From Cololabis saira (taxonomy: Eukaryota > Chordata > Actinopteri > Beloniformes > Belonidae): 64,000 nucleotides of DNA. The number at the start of each line of letters is the position of its first letter. Within the stretch, counting starts at the first letter, position 1. Below are positions 23,106-33,374 of this stretch, piece by piece. A model generated the notes under the pieces. That model searched no databases. It was not told the DNA's origin and was given only the letters and a program-made list of their open reading frames with translations. The position numbers and the translations under genes are program-made. Location of the stretch: the NCBI RefSeq assembly GCF_033807715.1, contig NC_084597.1:13666170-13730169 (forward strand), written 5' to 3'.

Positions 23106-23729
23106 GTCATAATTATGACTTACCGTAGGGATATTTTTATTTTTAAGGCTAATATTTCATCTTATTTTTTTCTTTTACTGGCAGAAATGGGCTTCCATAG
23201 ACATCACTGGATGTCATTTGATTTTTATCTCCAGTTTGATACTTATATCTTAAAGTCTGCATTAGGCTTATAATTAGGTGACATAATGACTGGCAAAATC
23301 CATGGTGGTAGAACCTCATTTGAATGGTTCTGACCGTGTCGTCTGCGTGCTCTGGTTGTGTGTCAGAGGTTGCTGGATAGATTCCCAGCTCTGCTTTGTG
23401 CTAAAGTGTTCCAGGGCAGGACATTGATCCCCCAGCCACTCATAGTGCTGGTCCAAACGCCAGATAAACTGTGAGGGTTGTGTCAGGAGCACTAGCGGAG
23501 CAGGCGGGGGGGCAGAGGGGGCGGCCGCCCCGGGCCCACTGCTGTGTGGGGGCCCATGCCGAAGGGGGAAAAAAAAGTGTTCTGAATAAAAGAACGAACG
23601 TTAGACTATATAACAATTGCGTTCATAAGGATTAAGTTGTTTAAAAAATAAAAATGAAAGAAATAGTCCCTTCTCCCCTTGTGTGTCTGCCTGTCATGCA
23701 CGGGTTCGCACGCGCATGTTGTCTGTTTA

Positions 23730-23859
23730 AGGCTGATTTATGGTTCCGCGTTACACCAAGGAAGAGCCTACGGCGTAGGGTACGGCGTAGGGTGTGCGTC
23801 GCCGCGTACCCTACGCCGTAGGCTCTGCATTGGTGTAACGCGGAACCATAAATCAACCT
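23730..23859. mobile_element. Palindromic MITE (family H, copy 2)
   Basis: The duplicate of the 22219 element, 130 bp, with TTA at 23727-23729 and 23860-23862. It has only two TACGGCGTAGGG units in the left arm. Confidence 0.82.
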
Positions 23860-24296
23860 TTAGCCAGTTGTCTCATCAGAAGTAGCCTTAAAGCAGGAAA
23901 GTCATGAGATATAAAGTCGAAATGATGAGATATAAAGTCGAAATGATGAGATAGAAAGTCATAATTATGAGATAGAAAGTCGAAATTATGAGATAGAAAG
24001 TCGAAATTATGAGATAGAAAGAAATTATGACTTTCTATGTCATAATTATGACTTACCGTGGGGATATTTTTATTTTTAAGGCTAAGATTTCATCTTATTT
24101 TTTGACATAATGACTGGCAAAATCCATGGTGGTAGAACCTCATTTGAATGGTTCTGACCGTGTCGTCTGCGTGCTGTGGTTGTGTGTCAGAGGGGCTGAT
24201 CTGTGGCATTTTTTTAGCGATTATGTTTTAACGGGGATGTTTAGGCCACAAGGGCCCCCTCTAGTCTGGGACCCCTGCTCCGCACCTGGTCAGGAG

Positions 24297-25249
24297 GGAT
24301 ATTTGACATAAAACCTATGCCAAGTTAATATGAGGAACCCAATGATCAGCTGTGGCAGCCACCTAAAAAAGAGAAACGCTGAATATGTTGCCTTCTTCTT
24401 TGGCCAGTGGAGATTGGCCCACTTTTGAAGATCGGTAGTTATCATTCAAGGAGCTGCACATTGAAGTAATTTCTTAAACCTTTGGGACTAATTTTGTTGA
24501 TATTTACCCTCACTTTACACCAATAAAGAGTATATATTAAGTGCACTGGTTGCATATAATCATGACAATGTGGAAAGAGCCACGTATGCACACGGGGTTT
24601 CCTGTTGATGAGGGAGGGAAACTCTGCTGAGTTCTTCATTCAAAAGGTCTCATCCTAACGTTCATAATTACAAAGTTCAGATTAAGTGATTTTAAGAATC
24701 TTTTTTTTTTAACCCCAAAAAACAAACATGTATGTTTAACTGATTTTCCAGACAGACATTTTCTGTGGTTGCACGGTCACCAATAATGAAATTGTTTGCA
24801 AGATCAGTTTTAGTCAGTTCCCATGTCTCGCTGGCCAGGGAATTTACCACATCTTAAAGCTGCCAGTAAATCAAAACTGCAGCAGAATGATTTATGTGGT
24901 GAGAAAGAAAGTGGAGTATGGGAAAAACTGCAGGATGTCATTCACCTTGATGATGTTCCGGCTGCATCGTGAGGAAAGCAACCACGACTTGAACACTGTA
25001 AACACGTGAGCAGCACACAAAATATAAAATTAGTATAACAAATATATGTTTTGAGAGGCTGGTCCTTTCAAAACTGAAATCGTGTCTGCCTGCTACACTG
25101 GACCCATATCAATTTGCCAACCAATGCAACAGATCAACAGCACTAACCCACCTGGACAGTTTTTTTGCATCCGCTTGTCTGCATATATATTAATGGTTAA
25201 TACCAAGTTTGGTAAAACTTAAAGCATATATATGCATTTAATCTTTTTT
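24297..25249. other. No gene recognised
   Basis: AT-rich with a poly-T run near 24703-24710. Open frames lack motifs. Confidence 0.5.
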
Positions 25250-26650
25250 TTTAAGGGGGAGAGGGGGGTGGGAGGCTGGACGTTGGGGGTTGGGTTGTTG
25301 AGGGGTGGCATCCGCTGCAAGTGAAATGACAGAAACACAGGAAAACACACAACAGGCACATAGGCCTTTGGAATCTGAGATTATCTGTGAGATTATCTGT
25401 CCCCCAAAACTGTAGAGTGAGTATGTAGGTGAGTGAGCATGTGTGTATGTCTGTTTAATGTCTGTTTTAGAGGCGGCAGTAGCTCAGGTGGTAGAGCGGG
25501 TTGTCCAATGATCGGAAGGTCGGCGGTTCGAATCCCGCTCCGTCCCCAGTTTGCTGTCGTAGTGTCCTTGGGCAAGACACCTTACCCACCTTGCCCCGTG
25601 TGAATGTGTACCACCACCGGTGAGAATGTGTATGAATGAATAATGATCTCTGTAAAGCGCTCTGGGTGCCTTGAAGGGCCCTATATAAAACCAAGTCATT
25701 AAAAAACCAAGTTATTATTATTCATTATTAACTGTGTGTGTGCAAAGTGAAAACAAGGTTTTACCTAAACTGCAACTAGGGGGGAAACCCCACCACCCCA
25801 GAGACCAGAAGTCGATAAGGAAGAAACCCAAACCTAGGCCACCAGCAGCCCCACGGAACCCCCCGCCCCCTCAGAGCACGGAGGGAAGCCCCGGGCGGAG
25901 CCCCCATGACCACGGGAGGAGGCAGCCAGGGAACCCACAGTGATGGACCAGGTCCCAGCCAAGCACCAGCCAACTGGCATGGGCCGATCATGCGGCCAGG
26001 AGGCCCACAACCTCCAGGCCCACAACCCTCAACCCGGCAAGAGGCCAGCCTGCCCGGAGAGAAGGGGCCACCCCGACCATCGACGCCGGCGGACCGGCAC
26101 CTGCCCCAATGATAGCGGGAACCCCAAAGCCAAAGGTTTGCCCAGCTGTAGGGGCAGTGGGGAGAAGTGGAGACGGGCCCCCCAGGCAGCATGGCGAGCT
26201 CATGATGAGTGTGTGTGTGGGTGTGACTAATGCGGTTAAAACAGGGAGGGGGAGGTCAGGGCATCATGCGGCTATGACATGGCAGTGCCCCCCCTTCAAA
26301 GACCCTTATGGGCAAGTGTCCTTGTGATGTGTATATCTGTTGAGTGTACAGATGATGACAGAAGATGTTATTAAAAACTGAGTAGCAGGCAGTCCCGGGC
26401 TATCCCATGCCCTAGACCCCTCAACCCTGTGAATGTGAATGTGAGTCATTTAGGGGAGGAGGAGAGGAGCATGAAGCCAGGAGGTAGGGCCAGTATCACT
26501 GGCCCTGATAGGCACCCATGTTCCCCACAGGCCACTCCGGGGCGGGGGAGCCCTGGACCACCAAGCACGGCCAGCACCACGTTGCACCCCCAGGAGTGGG
26601 GGTCCCCACACAGCTGACACCCCAGAAGCCCAAGAGTCCCCACCTGGACA
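25250..26650 (+). repeat. LINE 5' region (non-coding), copy 1
   Basis: Contains GGGTGGCATCCGCTGCAAGT, then GTGCAAAGTGAAAACAAGG and AGACCAGAAGTCGATAAGGA. The same ordered blocks recur at 40625-40803 and 43391-43650, directly before an L2-type RT. It is GC-rich from about 25780 to 26630 and open by chance on several frames, none of which resembles a known domain. It precedes an RT fragment at 26655. I read it as the 5' untranslated or ORF1-like region of a fish LINE, interrupted by a SINE. Confidence 0.6.
25472..25705 (+). repeat. tRNA-derived SINE
   Basis: The tRNA-like head has an A-box TAGCTCAGGTGG at about 25481 and a B-box GGTTCGAATCCC at about 25525. The body has GTCCTTGGGCAAGACACCTT and the tail GTAAAGCGCTCTGGGTGCCT then CCTATATAAAACCAAGTCAT. 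This is the form of the common fish tRNA SINEs that share a conserved body. It lies inside the LINE 5' region, absent from the matching place at 43.4 kb. Confidence 0.85.
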
Positions 26651-26778
26651 GTCCTAATACATATGTTAGAATGCTTTTCATTGACTTCACTTCAGCATTC
26701 AATACTGTGATGCCTTCCAAGCTGATCCTCAGGCTCAGCCAGCTTGGCATCAGCAACTCACTTTGCTGCTGGATTATG

Positions 26779-28382
26779 TACCGTATTTTCACGACCATAC
26801 GGCGCACCGTGTGAAAAGGTGCACCCTCAGTTTTGTGTGTCATTTTTGGTTTTAAAACACACATACGGCGCATCGACCAAAAAGGCGCAGTCTACAGACA
26901 CGGAGCTGCACACACGCGCGCTGCAAAACACACACACGCGCTGCAGAACAACACACACACAAGAGTGCTTATTTAAAAGTAGAGCAGGAGCAAAACTTAG
27001 TTTGATATTTTATTTCACTTTTCACATCAATCAAACCCTTCAAAGGTTCATCTTCTGTTTCCGCATTAAAGAATTTAAAAAAAAACACTGGGTCGCCGCA
27101 CATAAACCTGTCTCAGCCACCAGCCCTTTTCATTTCACTCTGGCTGGAAAAGTCTGTTTAGGCAACGCTTTTCTTTTAAAAATCACCATAGCCGGCAGTT
27201 TCTGTCCATCAGCGTGGCAGGCAAGCACAAGAGTAAATAAACTTTTCATACCCCGTTGTGCTGCGGATCCCGACCGCGGCGGTCGCGGGTCCCGGGTCCC
27301 GCGTCCCGGGTCCCGCTCCGCCCCCCCGCGTCCCGGGTCCCGCTCCGCCTCCCCGCGTCCCGGGTCCCGCTCCGCCCCCCCGCGCTGGTCCCGCTCACAC
27401 ACACGCGCATGTCGGTACCGGGGTTTGTATCCGACAGGAGCTCCGCTCCGCTAATTCAGCTGCGCCAGTCCGAATTTCCAGACCTGTCTCAGCCACTTGA
27501 TCATCATCCCTTCATCCAGCCACCCCCTTTCATTCGCCCTTATAATGACTCCGGCTGGAAACGTCTTATGCAAAGTTTTTTTTTTAAAAATCACCATACA
27601 GTTTCTGTCCATCAGCGTGGCAGGCAAGCACCACATAAATGAGAATGTGTGTGTTTCGCGCCGCGAACATACACACGCGCATGTCGGGGATCCGGTACCG
27701 GGTTTGTAACCGACAGATTTGGCTGAAAATCTCGGAGGGTGAAGCTGATCAGACCTGGGACGTACCCCAGAAAACCCTGCTCCCAAAGCGGGCGGGAACC
27801 AGGTCGATCAGACCCCGCTTGGGGAACCAGGAAGTCGGGCTGGAGCAGCGCGCATCACCGCGGCTTTAACCGGAGAACGTGACCGGTTCCGACCGGCCGG
27901 GACCGGAGGAGCCCGTCTGGACTGGTAGCAGGAGCTCCCGGGGAAAGAGCACCGGCATTTCAGCCGGATCTGCCCCGGGGATGCGGCGATCGGACCCCGC
28001 AACCCCACGGCAGGTGCTTCCTCGGTTCCCGACATGCAAAACACACACGCTGCAGAACACACACACAAGTGTGCTTATTTAAATAGAGCAGGAGTAAAAC
28101 TTAGTTTGATTGTATTTTATTTCACTTTACACATCAAGCAAATCCTTAAAAGTCTTCATCTTCTGTTTCCGCATTAAACAGCTCAGTGGATGGTCTCCTT
28201 CACGTCCGCAATTCACGGGGGCTTCACCCGCCCCCTTCTCTTTTTACTGTTCTCATGGTGGCCGGCCTTACATTACCGTAATTCAGATAATAGACACGGC
28301 GCACGGTTTCATAAGGCGCCCGGCACATTTAAAAAAAAAAAAAAAGAATTTATGTGCGCCTTATGGTCGCGAAAATATGGTA
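26779..28382. mobile_element. DNA element with TACCGTATTTTC ends, copy 1
   Basis: The left end TACCGTATTTTCACGACCAT and right end ATGGTCGCGAAAATATGGTA are inverted, with TA as the likely target. It sits inside the LINE RT, which resumes on both sides. Subterminal GGCGCACC-type motifs are shared with the copy at 37489-38229. The interior has direct duplications: 26905-27075 recurs at 28035-28190, and 27104-27240 recurs at 27484-27650. It also holds a GC-rich module shared with the element at 45.5 kb. No transposase was seen. Long GC-rich frames inside are not genes. Confidence 0.85.
27303..27383. repeat. 27-bp minisatellite, three units
   Basis: Three tandem copies of a 27-bp unit starting GTCCCGGGTCCCGCTCCGCC; units 1 and 3 are identical and unit 2 differs by one base. 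Confidence 0.93.
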
Positions 28383-28997
28383 GGGTACTTCCTTACTAAC
28401 AGACCCAAGATGGTTAAATTAGGAAGTCTTTCCTGGATTGGTATTGGATCTCGATCACGATTGCTGCTCGTGTTTTGGTTGGTTCCGTGTCGGTTTCGTG
28501 TTTCATTTGTGGTTTTTGTTGCAGATTTCCAGTGCTCGACGTGTGCCTCCATGTGTTCTTGCTTCCTGGTTTAGCAGCGGATGTCACACAATGCACATAT
28601 ATATGCCTTAGATTTTTACCAGCATGGCCACCATCATCCTGAACACTGGCATGCCACAGAGATGTGTGCTGAGCCTTCTTCTCTTCACCCATGACTGCAC
28701 CCCTGTTTATGGCTCCAATGCTATAATCAAGTTTGCATATAACACCACAGAGTGGGCCTGATCAGAGAGGAGGATGAAACACAATATAGAGATGAGGTTC
28801 AGCACTTAGCTTTGTGCTGCAAAAAGAATAACCTGCCACTCAATACCTAGAAGACCAAGGAGATCCACATCAGTGGTGCCGAGGTGGAACGTGTGTCTAG
28901 CTTTAAGTTCCTTGGGGTACATTTTGCTGAAAATCTTTCTTGGTATCTCAACTCCTCCAGTCTGGTGAAGAAGGCGCATCAGCACCTTCCATATCTA

Positions 28998-29701
<704 letters not shown>

Positions 29702-30236
29702 AAAAGGCTCTGTTATTCACCTCATTTGAACTAATGTTTCTTCCTGACATTGCGTTGTGATGCAAGTTGCATGTGTAATGCTTGTCTCCGAGTGAACACC
29801 GTAACACCACAGCTGTGTTAGTGTAGCGATGACATCATCCCCAATGCCCCGCCCACAAAGTCCAACCGAGGCTGCTGACGTTGCATGGTTTCTGGATGGC
29901 GGTAAGAGAAGCTGTAGGTGAAGTAAGCACACGGAGATGTTGCCATCTGTCCCGGAAGCTGTTCTCCACGTGTTTGTGCTTTGCACATGGTTGTGTTCAG
30001 ACTGTTGCTTGTTGGTGTGGAATCCTTCACAATATGTCCCATCTCCCAGTAGACACCAAGCCACTGTCCTACGATCAGTGTTACAGGAGATTCAGCACAA
30101 AAGGCTCCTCCTTCAGCAGTCACGTCAACGTATGACAGCAGATCTGGGCGAAAGAGTACAGATGGACATGTTGCAGTTGATGAACACTGTACGTGATCAT
30201 CAATCAGTCAGCACAAGAGGCACATGTCATACCTCC
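29702..30236 (+). repeat. Unidentified ~540-bp repeat, copy 1
   Basis: Colinear with 52437-52991 in the same orientation from AAAAGGCTCTGTT to CACATGTCATACCTCC. Copy 1 lacks about 50 bp present in copy 2, near 29975. A short protein-like stretch, PLSYDQCYRRFSTKGSSF, is preserved in one frame in both copies, preceded by CCCATCTCCCAG. I do not recognise the family and see no terminal inverted repeats. Confidence 0.8.
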
Positions 30237-30482
30237 CCCCTCCAGTAAGTGAAGATAAGGATGTACAACAGAGTAAACTGCCTATGGTAGATCGCCTCGA
30301 TAAAAACACGAATTAACTTTGAATCCTAAAGAATGAGACCTTAGAAGCCAAGCTGAACCATAACAGCGAGCATGGTCCTGGTGGCTGACTTCTCCATTGA
30401 CTTTTGCACTTGAGCCCGCCGGAGCGGCTGGAATGAGTCGGCCCTCTGTGACTCCTTCCTCCACAGTCTGGCTGACTACATT

Positions 30483-30821
30483 AAAGACGAACTAGTGTCT
30501 CCCGATCTCCCTCCAACTCTTGACAGACTGATCGAGCTGGCCATCCGAGTGGACCTCCGTATCCAGGCTCGACGTCGTGAGAGGAGACAGGGAACAGCCA
30601 GTGGGAACCCTCCCGTACGACTACGGGAGACCACCTCAGCTCCTGGTGCCGCCTCCTTTGCTGGAGCCCAGGTGGAGGAACCTCAACCCATGCAACTGGG
30701 TTGCACCAGTCTCTCCCCAGAGGAAAAGAAGAGAAGCCGACAGGCTAACCTCTGCCTATACTGTGGTCAGGCCAGCCATTTCATCTCTCGCTTTCCGGCA
30801 AAAGCCAGGGCTCACCAGTAG
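30483..30821 (+). pseudogene. Gypsy gag C-terminus with a damaged zinc knuckle
   Basis: Open from before 30495 to a stop at 30819-30821. It ends in a CCHC-type knuckle at 30753-30794 reading CLYCGQASHFISRF. The spacing is C-x2-C-x4-H-x4, but the last ligand is Phe (TTT at 30792-30794) instead of Cys, a one-base difference. Upstream the arginine-rich stretch RIQARRRERRQ fits a nucleocapsid linker. In the family this domain packages RNA; here it would bind zinc poorly. Confidence 0.8.
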
Positions 30822-30836
30822 GGGGGGGGGCATACT

Positions 30837-31110
30837 GGTGAGCCAAACTTCTTCTAAGACTGTCCCCCATCAAAGACCTGTGTTTCATGCCAGTCTCTTC
30901 CTCTCTGACAGGTCTCATCCCTTAGCTACTTTCATTGACTCTGGGGCCGGCGCCAACATCATTGATGAGGAGCTAGCACTTCAGTTGGGGATAGAACGCA
31001 TTCCCTTGCCTCGTCCGGTCCCCACGCACGCCCTCGATGGACACCTCCTGGGATGTCTTCCATCAGACCATCCCGGTACCCATGCTACTCTCAGGCAACC
31101 ACCATGAGAC
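30837..31110 (+). pseudogene. Gypsy aspartic protease fragment
   Basis: The frame carries FIDSGAGANIIDEELALQLG, the active-site block of retroviral-type aspartic proteases, with Asp at 30937-30939. It continues RIPLPRPVPTHALDG. The frame is then lost near 31050 and continues shifted as PHIPLILGYHWLRRHNPHID, the stretch between protease and RT in this family. Confidence 0.8.
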
Positions 31111-31447
31111 TGTACAATTCCACGTTCTGTCCTCTCCCCACATTCCTCTGATTCTGGGGTACCACTGGCTGCGCCGTCATAACCCCCACATTGACTGGGC
31201 TGCGGGGACCATACTGGGGTGGAGCCCTTCCTGTCACCAGATCTGCCTGAGACACGCTGGCGTTCCCCAGCACTCAGCCTGCTCCAGCACCACGCCTACC
31301 CTGACCGGGGTTCCCTCTGAATACCATGACTTTCAAGGGGTGTTCAGTAAGGCCAAGGCCACATCCCTGCCTCCTCATCGCCCCTGTGCCATTGACCTGC
31401 AGCCTGGCACCACGCCACCCAAGGGTGGCTATGGAATCCTACATTAA

Positions 31448-31803
31448 TGACTCTCTGGCAGCAGGCATCATCCGGCCCTCTTCATCTCCTGCGGGGCAGG
31501 TTTCTTCTTTGTCGAAAAGAAAGACAAGACACTGAGGCCATGCATCGATTATCCGGGCCTCAACGACATCACCATCAAGAATCGCTACCCACTCCCCCTT
31601 GTCTCCTCAGCCTTCAAGCTCCTCCAGGGGGCCACCATCTTTACCAAGCTAGATCTTCGCAACGCGTACCATCTGGTCTGCATCCGGGAAGGTGATGAGT
31701 TGAAGACTGTCTTCAACACCCCCACCAGCCACTACGAATACCTGGTGATGCCCTTCGGTCTCACCAACGCCCCCGCCGTCTTCCAAGCCCTGGTTAACGA
31801 TGT
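31448..31803 (+). pseudogene. Gypsy reverse transcriptase without its catalytic box
   Basis: From 31502 the reading gives [38 protein letters not shown] (first catalytic Asp at 31651-31653) and [20 protein letters not shown]. At 31792-31803 the sequence jumps from the palm straight to the connection before RNase H. The YLDD box and thumb are therefore absent; in the fragment at 4303-4672 they are present. The deletion removes the polymerase active site. Confidence 0.85.
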
Positions 31804-32260
31804 GCAAGGCACGCTTCACGTCGGCGCCCATCCTTCAGGTTCCTGACCCTGACCGCCAGTACGTCGTGGAAGTGGATGCCTCCGATATCGGCGTGGGAGC
31901 CGTCCTGTCTCAGCGGGCTGCTTCGGATCAGAAACTCCATCCCTGTGCCATCTTCTCCCGACGACTGTCCCTTGCTGAGAGGAACTACGACATCGGCAAC
32001 CGGGAGCTGCTGGCCGTCAAGCTGGCCCTGGAGGAGTGGCGCCATTGGCTGGAGGGGACCCGACTACCGTTCCTGGTGTGGACCGATCACAAAAATTTGG
32101 AGTACATCCGGACCGCCAAGGGTTCTTCACCCGGTTCAACTTCTACCTCTCCTATCGCCCCGTATCCCGGAATGTCAAGCCTGATGCTTTGTTGCTGCAT
32201 TTCCTGGGGGAGGGGGAGTGTAGGGAAGAGACCGACCCCATCCTCCCATCCCCCTGTGTG
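31804..32260 (+). pseudogene. Gypsy RNase H domain, catalytic residues retained
   Basis: Reads [75 protein letters not shown] and [13 protein letters not shown]. The acidic residues expected in these blocks (EVDAS, NREL, WTDH) are all visible. After 32110 the frame shifts, and the next motif, [19 protein letters not shown], is in another frame. This is the best preserved segment of the element. Confidence 0.85.
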
Positions 32261-32739
32261 ATTGCTTCCCTGACGTGGGAGGTGGAGGAGAGAGTGAGAG
32301 ATGCGGTGGAGAACCAACCTTGTCCCAGCGCATGTCCCCCTAACCGTCTCTTTGTTCCTCCAAATCTGAGATCAGATGTCCTCCTTGTTCTCCGCTTTCC
32401 TGTCATCCTGGGATCCGGAGGACTTGCGATGTTCTGAAGCAACGCTTCTGGGGGGCCACGCTGGAGGAGGACACTCGCGATTACATCAATGCCTGTCCTG
32501 TCTGCAACCAAAACAAGCCCTGTCATCAGTCCCCTGCTGGGCTTCTGCATCCGCTCCCGGTGCCTCTGCGCCCGTGGTCTCCCTGGACTTTGTCACTGGT
32601 CTTCCCCCTTCTGGTGGTAACACTGTCATCCTCACAGTTGTCTGGCTCTCCACCCGGGACCTCCCTCTCCAGGTGGAATCCAGGAAGTTGGCTCCCAGGT
32701 TCACCGGCCTTTTCCCCATCCTGAAGGTCATGAACCCCA
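32261..32739 (+). pseudogene. Gypsy integrase, zinc-binding region and core remnant
   Basis: At about 32430-32540 the reading [20 protein letters not shown] then [10 protein letters not shown] gives the zinc-binding CxxC of the integrase N-terminus. In a different frame [20 protein letters not shown] (about 32580-32640) is the start of the catalytic core with its first Asp. It then joins directly to [20 protein letters not shown], a C-terminal stretch. Most of the core, including the other two catalytic acids, is deleted. Confidence 0.8.
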
Positions 32740-33159
32740 GTGAGACTTCAACTCCCCCTGACCATGCACATCCACCCCACCTTCCATGTCTCTCGGGTCA
32801 AGGCAGTTTTGGGGAGCCCACTGGTGCCCCCCACTCCTCCTCCACCGCCTCCTCGCCTCATTGATGGAGGACCAGCATACACTGTTCATCACCTGCTGTG
32901 CTCCCGCTGTCGTGGCCGGGGGCTCCAATACCTCGTCGAGTGGGAAGGCTATGGTCCGGAGGAGGGGTCATGGGTGCCTGCTGGTCGCATCCTCTGTCCC
33001 CGTCTCATTGCAGACTTCCATCTGGAACACCTTGACCAACCCTCCAGGTCGACCGCCTCTGCTAGGACTACTCGTCCTGGGCCATCGGGCCCTTCCATGC
33101 CGGTCGTCTCGGTGGTGGAGGGGGTCTCTTCCTCCTCCGTGGACGCACCCTCCCGCTGA
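32740..33159 (+). pseudogene. Gypsy integrase C-terminus with chromodomain
   Basis: A 139-codon frame contains [20 protein letters not shown], then a proline-rich linker, then [20 protein letters not shown], the core of a chromodomain with its aromatic residues. It marks the element as a chromovirus-type Ty3/Gypsy. In the family the chromodomain guides integration to chromatin. The tail (33050-33159) is Ser/Thr/Pro-rich, as is usual. Confidence 0.85.
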
Positions 33160-33374
33160 CCCCCTCCACCCACCCAGCTGAGGTGATGGACTGGTCTGGC
33201 TCTGAGGAGTATTAGGCCCTCCTCCTGGCCCCCTCCTCCCGCCCGGCTTGGTGTTGCTTTTTGGGATGTCGGGAGCCGTCCCTTGAGGTTGAAGTGAACC
33301 ACACTACTACCACTTTGTGCTCAGTGTGCTGCTTTTGGGTTCTCTGCCCGCCATAACATCTAGTGCCTTACAGA

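Larger units (their letters stand above)
21857..24195. repeat. Head-to-tail tandem duplication crossing a hAT end
   Basis: Unit 1 runs from about 21857 to 23368 and unit 2 from 23369 to 24195. Both start TTGCTGGATAGATTCCCAGC and end GTTGTGTGTCAGAGG. Unit 2 lacks about 540 bp present in unit 1 (22433-22970) and about 110 bp near 23170-23280. Both losses have short matching bases at the joins. The unit boundary has only AGG in common with the left flank, suggesting a non-homologous duplication. Confidence 0.88.
21979..24288. mobile_element. hAT element with 8-bp target duplication, later duplicated inside
   Basis: Begins CACTAGCGGAGCAGG and ends CCTGCTCCGCACCTG, imperfect hAT-like inverted ends. 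The 8-bp target duplication GTCAGGAG is exact at 21971-21978 and 24289-24296. No transposase is present. The left end with its GTCAGGAG flank also occurs at about 23482, because a segment was tandemly duplicated after insertion. Before that duplication the element would have been about 1.48 kb. It carries a TTA-flanked palindromic MITE and a minisatellite in each duplicate. Confidence 0.88.
30483..33346 (+). mobile_element. Chromodomain Ty3/Gypsy retrotransposon, LTRs absent, internally deleted
   Basis: Domains appear in the normal order: gag zinc knuckle, protease, reverse transcriptase, RNase H, integrase zinc-binding region, start of the integrase core, and a C-terminal chromodomain. Frames change at least five times. 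Major losses remove most of gag, the RT catalytic box, and most of the integrase core. No LTR pair brackets the unit. The 3' edge has TGCTGCTTTTGGGTTCTCTG (33319-33338), shared with the RT scrap near 4627-4650. It is an old, inactive copy. Confidence 0.88.

Noticed and set aside
25472..25545. tRNA gene
   Set aside because: A- and B-boxes are present, but the sequence runs into a SINE body and tail; no closed cloverleaf.
25776..26230. Several overlapping long frames on both strands, proline/glycine-rich
   Set aside because: They lie in a GC-rich LINE 5' region that is open in many frames and shows no domain.
26744..27454. 236-codon open frame, the longest in the window
   Set aside because: It starts in the LINE RT, crosses the TACCGTATTTTC element and ends in a GC-rich minisatellite; the composition explains its openness.
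30483..33346. Active endogenous retroelement
   Set aside because: No LTR pair, at least five frame changes, and the RT catalytic box and most of the integrase core are missing.
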